A DNA stretch of 64,000 nucleotides, from positions 806,001 to 870,000 of the forward strand of contig NZ_JAXQNN010000001.1 in NCBI RefSeq assembly GCF_034427455.1. Reading direction: 5' to 3'. The notes under the pieces were generated by a model. It was not told the DNA's origin. It searched no databases and saw only the letters and a program-made list of their open reading frames with translations. The stretch comes from Jeotgalibacillus haloalkalitolerans. Lineage in GTDB: Bacteria > Bacillota > Bacilli > Bacillales > Jeotgalibacillaceae. Made by a program: the position numbers and the translations under genes. Below, in pieces: positions 46,186 through 55,523 of this stretch; the stretch's first letter is position 1, and each line of letters begins with the position of its first letter.

Positions 46186-48126
46186 ATGAGGAAAAATTTA
46201 AATGAATACTTTTTAAGGGAGAGAAAAATAGATTACTACTTAAGTTTAGAAAGTGTTAAAGATAAAATGAATTTTATTTTAAATTCATTTGGTTTAGAAG
46301 GACCTTTTCTCGTAGGAACATTAAAAAAAACTGCTTCAGGGGCAATAATAATTGTGGATTTAATAGATCCGTACAAACAAATAAGGCTAGAAAAAAAAAT
46401 TGTTGAAGAAGCAGCAATTACAAATACAGCTTATTATGGGATGGGAAATAACAAAGACGATGTAAATGCATTTGTAGATGAAAAAGTTCTGTTTAAATTC
46501 AGACCTGACGAAACGGTAGGGAAACAAGGTATATTAGAAAGAGGTAATGTATTAAGAGTTGTATATGGATCCATAGAAATAATTAATCGGGAAAATATAA
46601 ATGACCTTAAAAGAAAAATTGGTATAGAGCCTGATATCGCAGAGCACTCGCCAGATTTAAAGGTCATAAAAAATAAAAAAGGAAATATATACTATAATAA
46701 TGCGAAAAATAGTAATTTAATAAAGGGAAACATAAGTAAGAAAAACAAAGGGTCGAAAAGCATAGATTTAAATATGAGTGATTTACTGAAAAAACAAAAA
46801 AAACAATTAGAAAATAGAGAAAAAAATTTGATAGCAAAAGAAGAACAGATTACAAAAATAATTGAGAAACTGACTTACCAAGAACAAGAACTAGTGGAAA
46901 GAGAAAGATTTTTAGAAGAACTAGGCCTAATTGAAAAAAAGAGGTCTAGCTTGAGTATAAAACCAGAAGGTACTTTTAAAGTATCTCAAATTAATCATGA
47001 TTTAATTCAAAATATACAGCAATATATATTTACAAATACTCATGACCATTTGAAATACGAAACAGAGGTTATAGAAAATTTTACGGCATCTCTTCAAACT
47101 AATCAGATGATTATTTTATCAGGTTCGTCAGGAACAGGAAAGACTAGCTTGATTTCCGCATTCTCTAAAAGTGTTGGGGCCAGTTTTAAAGTCATTCCAG
47201 TACAATCTAGCTGGTTAGATAGGCAAGACTTATTAGGATATTTAAACCCGTTAAGCAAGATTTATGTTTCTACTCCATTTTTAGACGCAATTAAAGAGGC
47301 AAAGAATGACGAAGAAAGGCTTTATATAATTTGTTTAGATGAAATTAATTTAGCTCAAATAGAATATTACCTAGCAGACCTACTGAGTTTAAGAGAGCAC
47401 CAAGAGGGAATTCCTTTGTACAGCAAACAAGAATATTCTTTTTATCTTGAAGAAATTAAGTGGTACGTTAAAAATCGATACAATTTGAGAAAAGAAGATG
47501 ACGCAGAAAAATTACTCAAAGCCAATTTGAAAATTAATGATAAAGATATTTTTAAGTATTCGCAAAGGTACAACAATCTTAGAAAATACGGACATAACCT
47601 AAATATTCCTAAAAATGTTCGAATTGTTGGAACGATGAATGTGGATGGGACGACAAAGCCTTTAAGCCCTAAAGTAATTGATCGAAGTTTTATCTTTGAA
47701 ATAAATAAGCAAAATATTAATCTTGAAATGAATAAAGATTTAAAAGAAGTTTTCGTCCCAGCAGAGAATTGGTCTTTAAGTAATTTGAAGATTGACGAGA
47801 CGGATTTTATTAAAAAACTGAAAGAAATAAATTCATTACTTAAAGAATGTAATGCTGAAATCAATAGCCGAACCGAAAAACATATTTACTATTTAGAAAT
47901 ATCTTATAATAATTTAAAAAAAGATCCAATGGAAGTACACGACTTAATTATAATGGGCAAAGTGTTGCCTAAAATAAATATTTTTATAGATGATACTTTT
48001 AATACACACTATCAAATACAAAATGAAATAGAAAAATTAGTTGGTAAAAAATCTAAATCTTACAACAAGGTTACTGAAATGATTGCGAAATCTGAAGTAA
48101 CTAATGTTTTTACTTATTGGGGGTAA
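46186..48126 (+). CDS. McrB-like AAA+ NTPase, 646 aa
   Basis: Motor of a McrBC-like system. The N-terminal 190 residues are a sensor region I cannot place. A coiled coil (about 195-255, rich in K, E and Q) leads to the AAA+ core: Walker A GSSGTGKT (313-320), Walker B LDEIN (384-388), the McrB-type sensor GTMNVDGTT (482-490) and the arginine region VIDRSF near 499. GTMN and DEIN are typical of the McrB clade; substrate (GTP or ATP) cannot be told. Start follows AAGGAGG. The downstream gene starts 4 nt after the stop. Confidence 0.85.
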   Translation: MRKNLNEYFLRERKIDYYLSLESVKDKMNFILNSFGLEGPFLVGTLKKTASGAIIIVDLIDPYKQIRLEKKIVEEAAITNTAYYGMGNNKDDVNAFVDEKVLFKFRPDETVGKQGILERGNVLRVVYGSIEIINRENINDLKRKIGIEPDIAEHSPDLKVIKNKKGNIYYNNAKNSNLIKGNISKKNKGSKSIDLNMSDLLKKQKKQLENREKNLIAKEEQITKIIEKLTYQEQELVERERFLEELGLIEKKRSSLSIKPEGTFKVSQINHDLIQNIQQYIFTNTHDHLKYETEVIENFTASLQTNQMIILSGSSGTGKTSLISAFSKSVGASFKVIPVQSSWLDRQDLLGYLNPLSKIYVSTPFLDAIKEAKNDEERLYIICLDEINLAQIEYYLADLLSLREHQEGIPLYSKQEYSFYLEEIKWYVKNRYNLRKEDDAEKLLKANLKINDKDIFKYSQRYNNLRKYGHNLNIPKNVRIVGTMNVDGTTKPLSPKVIDRSFIFEINKQNINLEMNKDLKEVFVPAENWSLSNLKIDETDFIKKLKEINSLLKECNAEINSRTEKHIYYLEISYNNLKKDPMEVHDLIIMGKVLPKINIFIDDTFNTHYQIQNEIEKLVGKKSKSYNKVTEMIAKSEVTNVFTYWG

Positions 48127-48130
48127 GTAT

Positions 48131-50971
48131 GTGGAAATAAAACCAATCATGATAAATGTACATTATGATAAAAATGCAGAATTGTACGAAAGAATGCTTC
48201 CAGTTATTAATATTGAAGAAGTAGCTGAAATACAATTTGATCCCATTAATGAATGTTGGTATACATTTAATCATTATCAAAATTATTCAGTGATAGAAGA
48301 AGAAGTTGTTTATGCTCAAATAGGATTTAAAGTAATACGGAATGGCCATGAAAAAAAGTCTGAGGAAGTGATGTATATAAAAAATGACGAAGGAGTGAAT
48401 AAAAAACTTTTTTTGTATAAAGATGTATGGTTTGAATTGAGTAAATTCAAGTTTAATAAGAAAAAAAAACGAATTGAATACTCTTCAGAAAAAAGGGATC
48501 AAATTGCAGGGTTAAATCAATCTGGAAATTTAATTCCAATATTAAAAACATTGTCCGGACAAACTATAAAAGATGGCAAAAACGTTTTATTTTTGCCTTC
48601 ATCTATTTCTCTAGATAACTATCGAATAATGGTAGCGGATATTTTTTACGTTTATATTGATTTATTAAGAGATAGTCATTCCAACGTTGTACTAAGTAGG
48701 CAAAAAACTAAATCTCTGGAGTGGATAAAAGAAATTATTTCTATAATTGAAAAACCTATCAATAAAATTAATAGAAATCCAGAGCAAAATTTTAATGTTA
48801 GAATTTCTAATGAGAAAATAAATCAATCTGAAAAAATATTTGACCCAATGACTTTAATACAACAAGAAATATTTTTAGGCAAAAACAAAATTAAAAGACC
48901 TGTTATTTATAAAGAAGTAAATACTTATGAAAACAGGATTATTAAACAGTTTTTAATGTCTTTAAAATTCTATATTAATTTATATCTAAAAGAAAAGTTA
49001 ATCGATTCTAAAAAACTAAATATTGAATCAGAGTTAAAAGTTTTAAAGGCAAAAAAAGATTTCTTGACATCTTTCGATAAAAATGATGTGCAGCAATTGT
49101 CTGATATTGAGGCTCGTTATGATAAAGAACTCAAAAAGTATGTGCAAAATCTAAAAGTTAATCTGAAAAAAACTCTATATCATACACATGAAAATACAAA
49201 TATGAATAACATGATTAATGTAGAGTTAAAATTTGCAGTGACAATTCCTATTAAATCAAAAAAAACTGATTATATAAACGGTGATATAGAAACGGAATAC
49301 TCCACTGAATGGAATAATAGTTCTGGAAAGTGGGATCTAGAGTTAATTTCTTATTCATATCAAAAAGATACAAGTGGAAAGATTGTAGTAAGTTCCAAGA
49401 CCACTGAAAAATTTAATAAGAAATTTAAATTACAGTTAAGATCAAAAAATGTTAACGAACACTTATCTCTATTAAAGAGTTTTAAAGAACTAGAAAATAA
49501 TAAAACATATCTTTATGCTATTAGTGGTAATATTCAGAAAGATAAAGAGGTTTTCGATTTCTCGAACAAGGATTTTATTGGGAAAAATGAAAAGGGTAAT
49601 TATAAAAAATATAATTTTTTATTTTCAGAAATAAAAGAAATATATGTTAACAACAATAAAATAGACCTTAGTAGAAAATACTTATTAGATGACTTAGTCA
49701 ATGAATTATTGTCAATGGATAAAACATATGCTGGAATATTGGACAAACAAATGGAGAATAGGCTAAAAATTTCTTCATACAAAGAGCAGCAGGGCTTGAG
49801 AAGTCAACTATCGAATATTCTTGGAGAAGAGCAGGAGTACAAAAAATTATATAAGAAAATTAAGTATTTATTAAGTTTAAAATTGTTTAAAGATATCGAG
49901 ATTACTAATTTTGAATTTGTTAAAGCTACACAACTTTTTTTACATAACACAGACTATAGAGTAGTTTGGGAAGTTTTAAAACAAAATAAGTTTTTACAAA
50001 CCCCATCTTTATTTGCTAAGAACAACCAAAATTTCATCAGTATTAAAAACGTTAATGATATATATGAGATTTGGTCTTTTATAAAAATGTTTTATCTACT
50101 TAAAAACGAACTAGGCTGGAAACTTGAAGATAAAAGAAGTTTTACTAGTGAAATCGAATTATTTCTCTCAGGTAAGAATAATAAGAAGAAAAATTTAAAT
50201 GAATTCATTGTAAATTTATATAAAAATGATCATGAACTTGAATTATGTTATAACCCAAAACTCCCTAGACATAATCAAGCGTCATTAACACCGGATTATA
50301 GGTTTATTATAAGAAATAAAAAGAATCCAACTTTTCATTTAACTGTATATTTAGATGCTAAGTACAGAAATTATAGAGAACAATCAGAGAATGCTTGGAT
50401 AAGGGATATCAAAGAAGTTGCTATTGAAAAATATTTGAGAACAACTTCTACAGATATAGATTTAAAAGGTGACCTTTCATTTATTCTTCACTGTGATGAT
50501 CAATTTGGTGATGAAAAAGAAGTTGAAGGTACAAATTACAGTGCTGCATATGATAAAAGGTTTCAGGAATTAAATGGAAATAAACTTTATTTAGGTGAAG
50601 AATCAAACTATAATCAGGTTTTTTTGAAACGAGAAGAGTATGGGCATAGAGTAGGGTCAATATTTATGACTCCACAATCTACTTTTTCATTTATAAAATG
50701 GTTTAGAATGATTATGGAATATCATGTCGGGGACCACAAAACTTGTTGGAGATGTGGTTCAACCCATAATCAGGTAATAGAGACAGAAACATCTACCGAA
50801 ACGGGCTACCCAAAACTTTATTTAGAATGTAACACATGCGGGGAATTTTGGGTAAAAGTACATTGTAGAAATGGGCACAAGTTAATTAAACACACTAATA
50901 ATTTTCATCAACAAAAAGATAATTCTAACTCATGGTACGTTATATGTCCTTTATGTTTCCAAGGGAAATAG
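48131..50971 (+). CDS. DUF2357-type McrC-like nuclease with zinc ribbon, 946 aa
   Basis: Effector of the same operon. The N-terminal half is consistent with DUF2357, the family replacing McrC in some systems (EVNTYENRIIKQFL near residue 265 is characteristic). The C-terminal third has a PD-(D/E)XK core: TPDYRFII with Asp722 and VYLDAKYRNY with Asp742 and Lys744. A treble-clef or ribbon-like tail follows with CWRCG, CNTCG, HCRNGH and CPLC. Predicted to cut DNA once the AAA partner translocates. GTG 48131 is preferred (GGGGGT upstream); the frame is open from 48104 inside the AAA gene. Very A-rich, like its two partners, suggesting joint transfer. Confidence 0.78.
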   Translation: MEIKPIMINVHYDKNAELYERMLPVINIEEVAEIQFDPINECWYTFNHYQNYSVIEEEVVYAQIGFKVIRNGHEKKSEEVMYIKNDEGVNKKLFLYKDVWFELSKFKFNKKKKRIEYSSEKRDQIAGLNQSGNLIPILKTLSGQTIKDGKNVLFLPSSISLDNYRIMVADIFYVYIDLLRDSHSNVVLSRQKTKSLEWIKEIISIIEKPINKINRNPEQNFNVRISNEKINQSEKIFDPMTLIQQEIFLGKNKIKRPVIYKEVNTYENRIIKQFLMSLKFYINLYLKEKLIDSKKLNIESELKVLKAKKDFLTSFDKNDVQQLSDIEARYDKELKKYVQNLKVNLKKTLYHTHENTNMNNMINVELKFAVTIPIKSKKTDYINGDIETEYSTEWNNSSGKWDLELISYSYQKDTSGKIVVSSKTTEKFNKKFKLQLRSKNVNEHLSLLKSFKELENNKTYLYAISGNIQKDKEVFDFSNKDFIGKNEKGNYKKYNFLFSEIKEIYVNNNKIDLSRKYLLDDLVNELLSMDKTYAGILDKQMENRLKISSYKEQQGLRSQLSNILGEEQEYKKLYKKIKYLLSLKLFKDIEITNFEFVKATQLFLHNTDYRVVWEVLKQNKFLQTPSLFAKNNQNFISIKNVNDIYEIWSFIKMFYLLKNELGWKLEDKRSFTSEIELFLSGKNNKKKNLNEFIVNLYKNDHELELCYNPKLPRHNQASLTPDYRFIIRNKKNPTFHLTVYLDAKYRNYREQSENAWIRDIKEVAIEKYLRTTSTDIDLKGDLSFILHCDDQFGDEKEVEGTNYSAAYDKRFQELNGNKLYLGEESNYNQVFLKREEYGHRVGSIFMTPQSTFSFIKWFRMIMEYHVGDHKTCWRCGSTHNQVIETETSTETGYPKLYLECNTCGEFWVKVHCRNGHKLIKHTNNFHQQKDNSNSWYVICPLCFQGK

Positions 50972-51173
50972 AATTAATGATTTATACAATATAAATGACT
51001 TTGAATAGTTACTTATAAGTCTAGATTCTCACAAATTTATAGAAGACAAAGTATTCCGGTGGTAACGATTGTGGCTTATCATAGGAGTTGGTGCTGAAAT
51101 TCACTAGATTTTTGATGTTCAAGGAGTCATTTATCACTCTATGATAGTTAGCACAAGTACTAGGGTGAAATAG

Positions 51174-51212
51174 AAAAGGCTCAGATCAATCCCAACTGAT
51201 CTGAGCCTTTAA
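51174..51212 (+). terminator. Terminator of the McrBC-like operon
   Basis: AAAGGCTCAGATCA with TGATCTGAGCCTTT, 14-bp perfect stem, 8-nt loop. About 200 nt after the last stop. The rest of 50972-51420 shows no recognisable feature. Confidence 0.82.
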
Positions 51213-51420
51213 TTCTGTTTGATTTATTAGTATTTTCTAAAGAATACTCGATAATTCAAGTGAAGAAATTAATTTAAGGTGTGACTAGTTCATGAAATTT
51301 AAGTTATCTAATCAAAATCCTATAAACTAGCGACAGATAACCAATGTATTCAAGTTAATGAACTGTCTCTATTTTGAACATAATATAAAAGAACTTCATT
51401 TCAAAAAACCTTATTTAAAC

Positions 51421-52227
51421 TTACAAACTGTAAGTATTCTTAACACTAAAAGCCACCTTCAAAAACAACACAGCCCCCGCCACAATATTTACACCCGGAA
51501 TTGAAAGAGCTGCCACTATAATCGCAAGCTTTGACACCTTTGCTCCGCAGTAGATCGTCATCAGCTGAAAGTAAGTTTTCCGATCAATCTGCTTATTGAT
51601 ATATCTTTTTGTGAGGGAGGCAGCAATCAGAGCGATTGACCATGCGGATAGAGCAGGCAGGTAATTCCAGAGTGACGGATTTTCGATTAATTGATCCACC
51701 ACCAGTTCAACATCTGCTGTCAGTTCCTTATTGCTGATTCCAGATGAGGCAGTCCCCAGTTTTTCGGCCAGCTCCTCAGTCAGGATCACCTGGTCTTTGC
51801 CGACTTCTTCAATTGCTTGATTCGCATAGGCCTCTGAGTCAGTCGCCTTCATTTGATAACTTTCAGCAGATCCGCTCTCGTCATAAATGACAATATCATA
51901 GTCTTCATGATTGGTATCCTCAAACATATAAGCATATATTGCATCATCGTCTTCATTTTCAATTTCTATATAATACACCTCATGAGCAATTCCTTTAATA
52001 TTTGAAATCAGTCCCGTAAGCTGTTCTTCTTCAAGAGATTGCAAGTAGGCTTGCAGCTCATTGACATCTGCATTTGCCAACTCCTGATTACTCCGTTTTA
52101 AAGCCTCAATGATATAGCCGTGCTTTTCCATATCAAGCTGTGAACCCTGTGAATAAAAATGTCCCAGAGCGGTGGCGATCCCTATTTCATCCCAATTGTT
52201 CCTGACGATTTTTTTAATCTTATCCAT
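51421..52227 (-). CDS. Nuclease-like protein with C-terminal membrane helices, 268 aa
   Basis: Not a family I can name. Residues 75-130 look like a PD-(D/E)XK core: Glu83 in IAHEVYY, Asp111 in YDIVIYD and a YQMKAT motif with Gln125 and Lys127, similar to restriction-like domains using Q-x-K. The C-terminal 75 residues are hydrophobic (LSAWSIALIAASL, LAIIVAALSIPGVNIV) and should insert in the membrane as two or three helices. A nuclease domain tied to a membrane would be unusual. Its start overlaps the end of the DUF697 gene by 8 nt, so the two are co-translated. Confidence 0.55.
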   Translation of the reverse strand: MDKIKKIVRNNWDEIGIATALGHFYSQGSQLDMEKHGYIIEALKRSNQELANADVNELQAYLQSLEEEQLTGLISNIKGIAHEVYYIEIENEDDDAIYAYMFEDTNHEDYDIVIYDESGSAESYQMKATDSEAYANQAIEEVGKDQVILTEELAEKLGTASSGISNKELTADVELVVDQLIENPSLWNYLPALSAWSIALIAASLTKRYINKQIDRKTYFQLMTIYCGAKVSKLAIIVAALSIPGVNIVAGAVLFLKVAFSVKNTYSL

Positions 52228-52789
52228 TCATCTGCTCCATTTTATTTCTTACATCGTCTTTATTCATTTTTTTGCCTTCACTTTTACCGGACTTAAAGGC
52301 CCTAATCAGCTCTTCCTTAGTCGGTTCTTTTCCTTTCGCCTTTTCTCTGAAATAAAGGTCCATCACTTTTCCCATTCCAAATGTAAGACCGGCAACCAAA
52401 GGAATTGACATAATCCCACCGAGACCCGGAAGACCGATTTTATAAAGGCCGATAGCCGTCTGCTGGGCAGCAAAGCCTCCCCCGACAACACCGCCGAGAT
52501 ATTTCAACACATTCACTGCGCCGCTTTCTTTCAGATCAATCCCACGGATCTTTGCAATCTTATGCCCCATAAAGGCCTGGATTGGAGTAAGAATGAAAAT
52601 ATCAGCAAATGGAAGCGGCTGGATCGCGACAGCCGCACAAATCAAAGAAGTCGTGCCAATCATTTTATTGACCTTCTCATCCGGTGTTAGTGCGTCATTA
52701 TTTTCAATCTCAAAAAACTCTTTAGAAAGCTGCTGCTTATACTTTTGAAACAAACTTTTCTGCTCCTGCGTCTCCATATCCGTGTCCAC
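52220..52789 (-). CDS. DUF697-family membrane-associated protein, 189 aa
   Basis: Residues 38-150 match DUF697: AAVAIQPLPFADIFILTPIQ and FMGHKIAKIRGI, followed by glycine-rich amphipathic or membrane segments (GGVVGGGFAAQQ, GLPGLGGIMSIPLVAGLTFG). DUF697 usually follows a GTPase domain; here it is free-standing, while a GTPase-DUF697 fusion lies at 54162. A basic, lysine-rich tail follows. It lies upstream of and overlaps the nuclease-like gene. Role unknown; possibly a membrane platform for its partner. Confidence 0.75.
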   Translation of the reverse strand: MDTDMETQEQKSLFQKYKQQLSKEFFEIENNDALTPDEKVNKMIGTTSLICAAVAIQPLPFADIFILTPIQAFMGHKIAKIRGIDLKESGAVNVLKYLGGVVGGGFAAQQTAIGLYKIGLPGLGGIMSIPLVAGLTFGMGKVMDLYFREKAKGKEPTKEELIRAFKSGKSEGKKMNKDDVRNKMEQMNG

Positions 52790-52857
52790 CCTTCAAAAAC
52801 AATTTATAAATCTATCATATTACTTTTATCATATATATAAAACAAAATATGTTAAGA

Positions 52858-52995
52858 AGCGAAGGGAGGGACAGACCCTGTCTTCGCTCTGCACCGGTGG
52901 GATAGTGAAGGCAGGGACAGACCCTGCCTCCAGACCCTGCCTCCACAGACCCTGCCTCAAAAAAAGCGGAGAGAGGAACAGACCCTCTCTCCGCC
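52858..52995. repeat. REP-like palindrome cluster 1 (three or four units)
   Basis: AGCGAAGG...CAGACCC...TTCGCT at 52858-52888, a second unit at 52907 with repeated GACCCTGCCTC, and GCGGAGAGAGG/CCCTCTCTCCGC at 52966-52994. Arms differ between units but remain paired, with the same ACAGA centre. First cluster of the family; none is found in the 52 kb to its left. Confidence 0.85.
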
Positions 52996-53002
52996 AATTA
53001 AA

Positions 53003-53833
53003 TTATTGAATAAACTCATACTCTTCAAGTGTGATATAATCTGTGCGCTGATATTTTGTTTTATGGAAGGTATATGCTTTATTCTCATAAAATGCAGGTC
53101 TGCTGTCTACGGGGATTTCATCTACTACGTTTAGTTCTTCATCAACTACGATGATTCGTTCAGTGCTTGTACTCATTCGTCCTGTATCATAGGCCATGAA
53201 CAGGCCGTTGCCAAGACCGTGTGCATAGTAGAATTCGCCATAGTTGATTTTGTCCGTTGCGCCATCGTATAAGGGTTCTCCGGTTACATAATCGATTTGA
53301 ACAAGTCCGTTATTCGTCCTTCCGTAAGCTTTTGTATTTTCAATATCCAGATAGATTACTTTATTGATCCAGAGAAGATCGTGTGGATCATGAATGACAA
53401 AAGGTTCTTTTATATCGGAATCTTCATCAAATGGGCGGGCGATGTAATCATCATGATGTCTGCTGAGTATGACCCTGCCTTGTGAAGTATCAGTAATGAC
53501 TTCTTCCTCATTTAATGTGACGGTTCTTTTAAAAGTGGGCGTATCTCGTTCATCCAATTCTACTAACGCAACTTGATCCGGACTGATTCTGGTGATCATT
53601 TCTCCCTGATTCAGGTCAACTGTTCCAAATCGCAAATCTTCAACGTCTGTTAGAGGCTGTACTTCATCAATGATATAATCAATCCAATCCAGCGTTGAAG
53701 TGTGAGCAAGAGGAGTGCCTGTTAACAGATTGAGCTCGATGTATTGTACGGGATGATCCAGATGTACATGCTGGCCCTGATGATTTACAATGACAGGATT
53801 TCCTTTAGCATTCACAGCAAACATGGATACCAT
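53003..53833 (-). CDS. Hypothetical beta-propeller-like protein, 276 aa
   Basis: The protein consists of repeated beta-strand-like pieces with DxD or turn motifs (LLTGTPLAHT, GLVQIDYVTGEPLYDG, RIIVVDEELNVVDEIP), suggesting a small beta-propeller or WD-like repeat fold. No signal peptide is present at the chosen start, and no ribosome-binding site precedes either in-frame ATG (53833, 53824), so the 5' end may be truncated or wrong. No enzyme motif. Function unknown. Confidence 0.6.
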   Translation of the reverse strand: MVSMFAVNAKGNPVIVNHQGQHVHLDHPVQYIELNLLTGTPLAHTSTLDWIDYIIDEVQPLTDVEDLRFGTVDLNQGEMITRISPDQVALVELDERDTPTFKRTVTLNEEEVITDTSQGRVILSRHHDDYIARPFDEDSDIKEPFVIHDPHDLLWINKVIYLDIENTKAYGRTNNGLVQIDYVTGEPLYDGATDKINYGEFYYAHGLGNGLFMAYDTGRMSTSTERIIVVDEELNVVDEIPVDSRPAFYENKAYTFHKTKYQRTDYITLEEYEFIQ

Positions 53834-53887
53834 GTGGGAAGGATCCCAGAAGGAGGACCGCTAACGAAAGATGTTTGAAAATTTTTA

Positions 53888-53924
53888 AAAACATCCGATC
53901 TGTTTTCACGACAGATCGGATGTT
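53888..53924 (-). terminator. 13-bp hairpin upstream of the 53003 gene
   Basis: ACATCCGATCTGT with ACAGATCGGATGT; on the minus strand it is followed by TTTTT. No gene lies upstream on that strand, so its position before a gene suggests an attenuator or a remnant. The remaining 53925-54161 shows nothing else. Confidence 0.5.
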
Positions 53925-54161
53925 AGCAAATGTACATATTATTTAATATAGAGTTTTTTATGCAAAATATTTACCTTCGCAGTGTTAAACATTTTTTGCA
54001 GAAGAATAATGAAAAAAGGCGTTGAAGAGGACATGTACGCTTTGAACAGGCGAATCCAAGCTCACCAAATATGCAATTGAATTATTTAAACTAATATTTA
54101 GCGTGATAAGAACTTGTAAAATGTTACAATCGTTATAAAAGCAGATGCTGGAGGAAGATAC

Positions 54162-55403
54162 ATGTCAAATTCGAATGATTTCAACCGTGAAGAAGTAAAT
54201 CAGTTAATTCAATCCATTTATAAAATGCTCGCCGATTCCAAGTTTCCCGGGAAAGTGAAGGATAAAATCGCCAGGGAGCTTGAGGTGCTGAAGGGGTTTA
54301 CGATTGATGCAAGGCCTGCCAGAATTGCCATTGTCGGCAGACGTGGTGCAGGGAAGTCCAGTCTCATTAATGCGATTTTCAGTGAAAGGCGTGCTGAGAT
54401 TGGTGATGTAAAAGCGAGGACAGGTGCAGGCAAGTGGCATACATACACATCCGCATCAGGCGATCTTGAAATATTGGATACGCGGGGACTTGGTGAAGGG
54501 GATACACCGGAAGAAGCTGTGTCCAGGGAGACTGCCATTGAAGAAGTGAAGGCTTCCATTCAGGAGAAATGTCCGGATGCGATTTTGTTTTTGAGTAAAG
54601 CAAAAGAAGTCAGTGCGAGAATCGATGAAGACCTGCAGCAGCTGCTTGAACTCAAAACTTCCATTAAAATGCAGCACGACTTTGACGTACCGATTATCGG
54701 CGTTGTTACCCAGGTGGACGAGCTGAGCCCGAAATCATCAGACAAACCGCCCTTTGATCATCCCGTAAAACAAAAGAATATCAGGGAAGCGGCTGACGTC
54801 CTGTCTGAAAAGCTGAAGCAGGCGGTGGCAGCACCGGTAAACGTTCTGCCAGTCTCGAGTTATATGGAGTTTGATGGTGAGGAAATTGTCTATGACATCA
54901 GGTGGAATATTGATAAACTGCTTGATTACATGCTTGATAAGCTCCCAAACGAGGCACAGATGATCCTGGCAAAGCTATCAAAGATTAAATCTGTCCAGAA
55001 GAAAATTGCCAGGCGAATCGGTAAAAGTACCGCGGGCGTAACCGGCGTGATCGGCGGAAGCCCGATCCCGCTCGCAGACCTGCCAGTTATCACAGGACTT
55101 CAGATGACCATGATCTCAGCCATCGCAATGATCGGTGGCACAAAACTCAATAAAAAAGGTGTCATTGACTTCCTCGGCGCACTCGGACTTAACGTAGCAG
55201 CAGGATTCGCACTGCGCCAGGCAGCAAGACAGCTTCTAAAAGTCATCCCGGTCGCCGGCAACGTCATATCAGGTGCCATCGCAACAGCCGGAACCTATGC
55301 ACTGGCAGAAGCCGCCATTGCCTACTTTATTGACGGGAAATCGCTGGATGATGTGAAAGAGACGTATGATGATGTGTTTGAGGAGGAGAAAGAGGCGAAG
55401 TAA
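54162..55403 (+). CDS. Era-like GTPase with C-terminal DUF697, 413 aa
   Basis: P-loop GTPase: G1 GRRGAGKSS at 59-67, G3 DTRG at 106-109, G4 TQVD at 183-186 (Gln replaces the usual Lys). A helical N-terminal leader (1-48) precedes it. Residues 280-400 form a DUF697 region (GVIGGSPIPLADLPVITGLQ, GTKLNKKGVIDFLGALG, VAAGFALRQAARQLLKV) with amphipathic membrane-associating helices. Such proteins are predicted to act at membranes in stress or division. GGAGGAAG precedes the start. The nearby free-standing DUF697 gene (52220) suggests a shared process. Confidence 0.85.
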   Translation: MSNSNDFNREEVNQLIQSIYKMLADSKFPGKVKDKIARELEVLKGFTIDARPARIAIVGRRGAGKSSLINAIFSERRAEIGDVKARTGAGKWHTYTSASGDLEILDTRGLGEGDTPEEAVSRETAIEEVKASIQEKCPDAILFLSKAKEVSARIDEDLQQLLELKTSIKMQHDFDVPIIGVVTQVDELSPKSSDKPPFDHPVKQKNIREAADVLSEKLKQAVAAPVNVLPVSSYMEFDGEEIVYDIRWNIDKLLDYMLDKLPNEAQMILAKLSKIKSVQKKIARRIGKSTAGVTGVIGGSPIPLADLPVITGLQMTMISAIAMIGGTKLNKKGVIDFLGALGLNVAAGFALRQAARQLLKVIPVAGNVISGAIATAGTYALAEAAIAYFIDGKSLDDVKETYDDVFEEEKEAK

Positions 55404-55446
55404 AGAAGGTGGACGGAGAAGACTCTATCATCTGGAAGTTATTATA

Positions 55447-55480
55447 CAAATGATACAGCCGGCTCCGTTTAGGTGTATTA
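55447..55480 (+). repeat. Degenerate GATACAG-type repeat, copy 5
   Basis: AATGATACAG, then CTCCGTTTAGGTGTATT, resembles the right half of copies 3 and 4 but with several changes. It lies 45 nt after the GTPase stop. A weak match reported for completeness. Confidence 0.3.
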
Positions 55481-55518
55481 AAAGAGAAAGCGAAGTCCAC
55501 CCGGACCTCGCTTTCTCA
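55481..55518. terminator. Bidirectional terminator between GTPase and lipoprotein genes
   Basis: GAGAAAGCGAAGTCC pairs with GGACCTCGCTTTCTC (one mismatch); short T-runs on both sides serve the convergent genes. Confidence 0.8.
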
Positions 55519-55523
55519 ATTTT

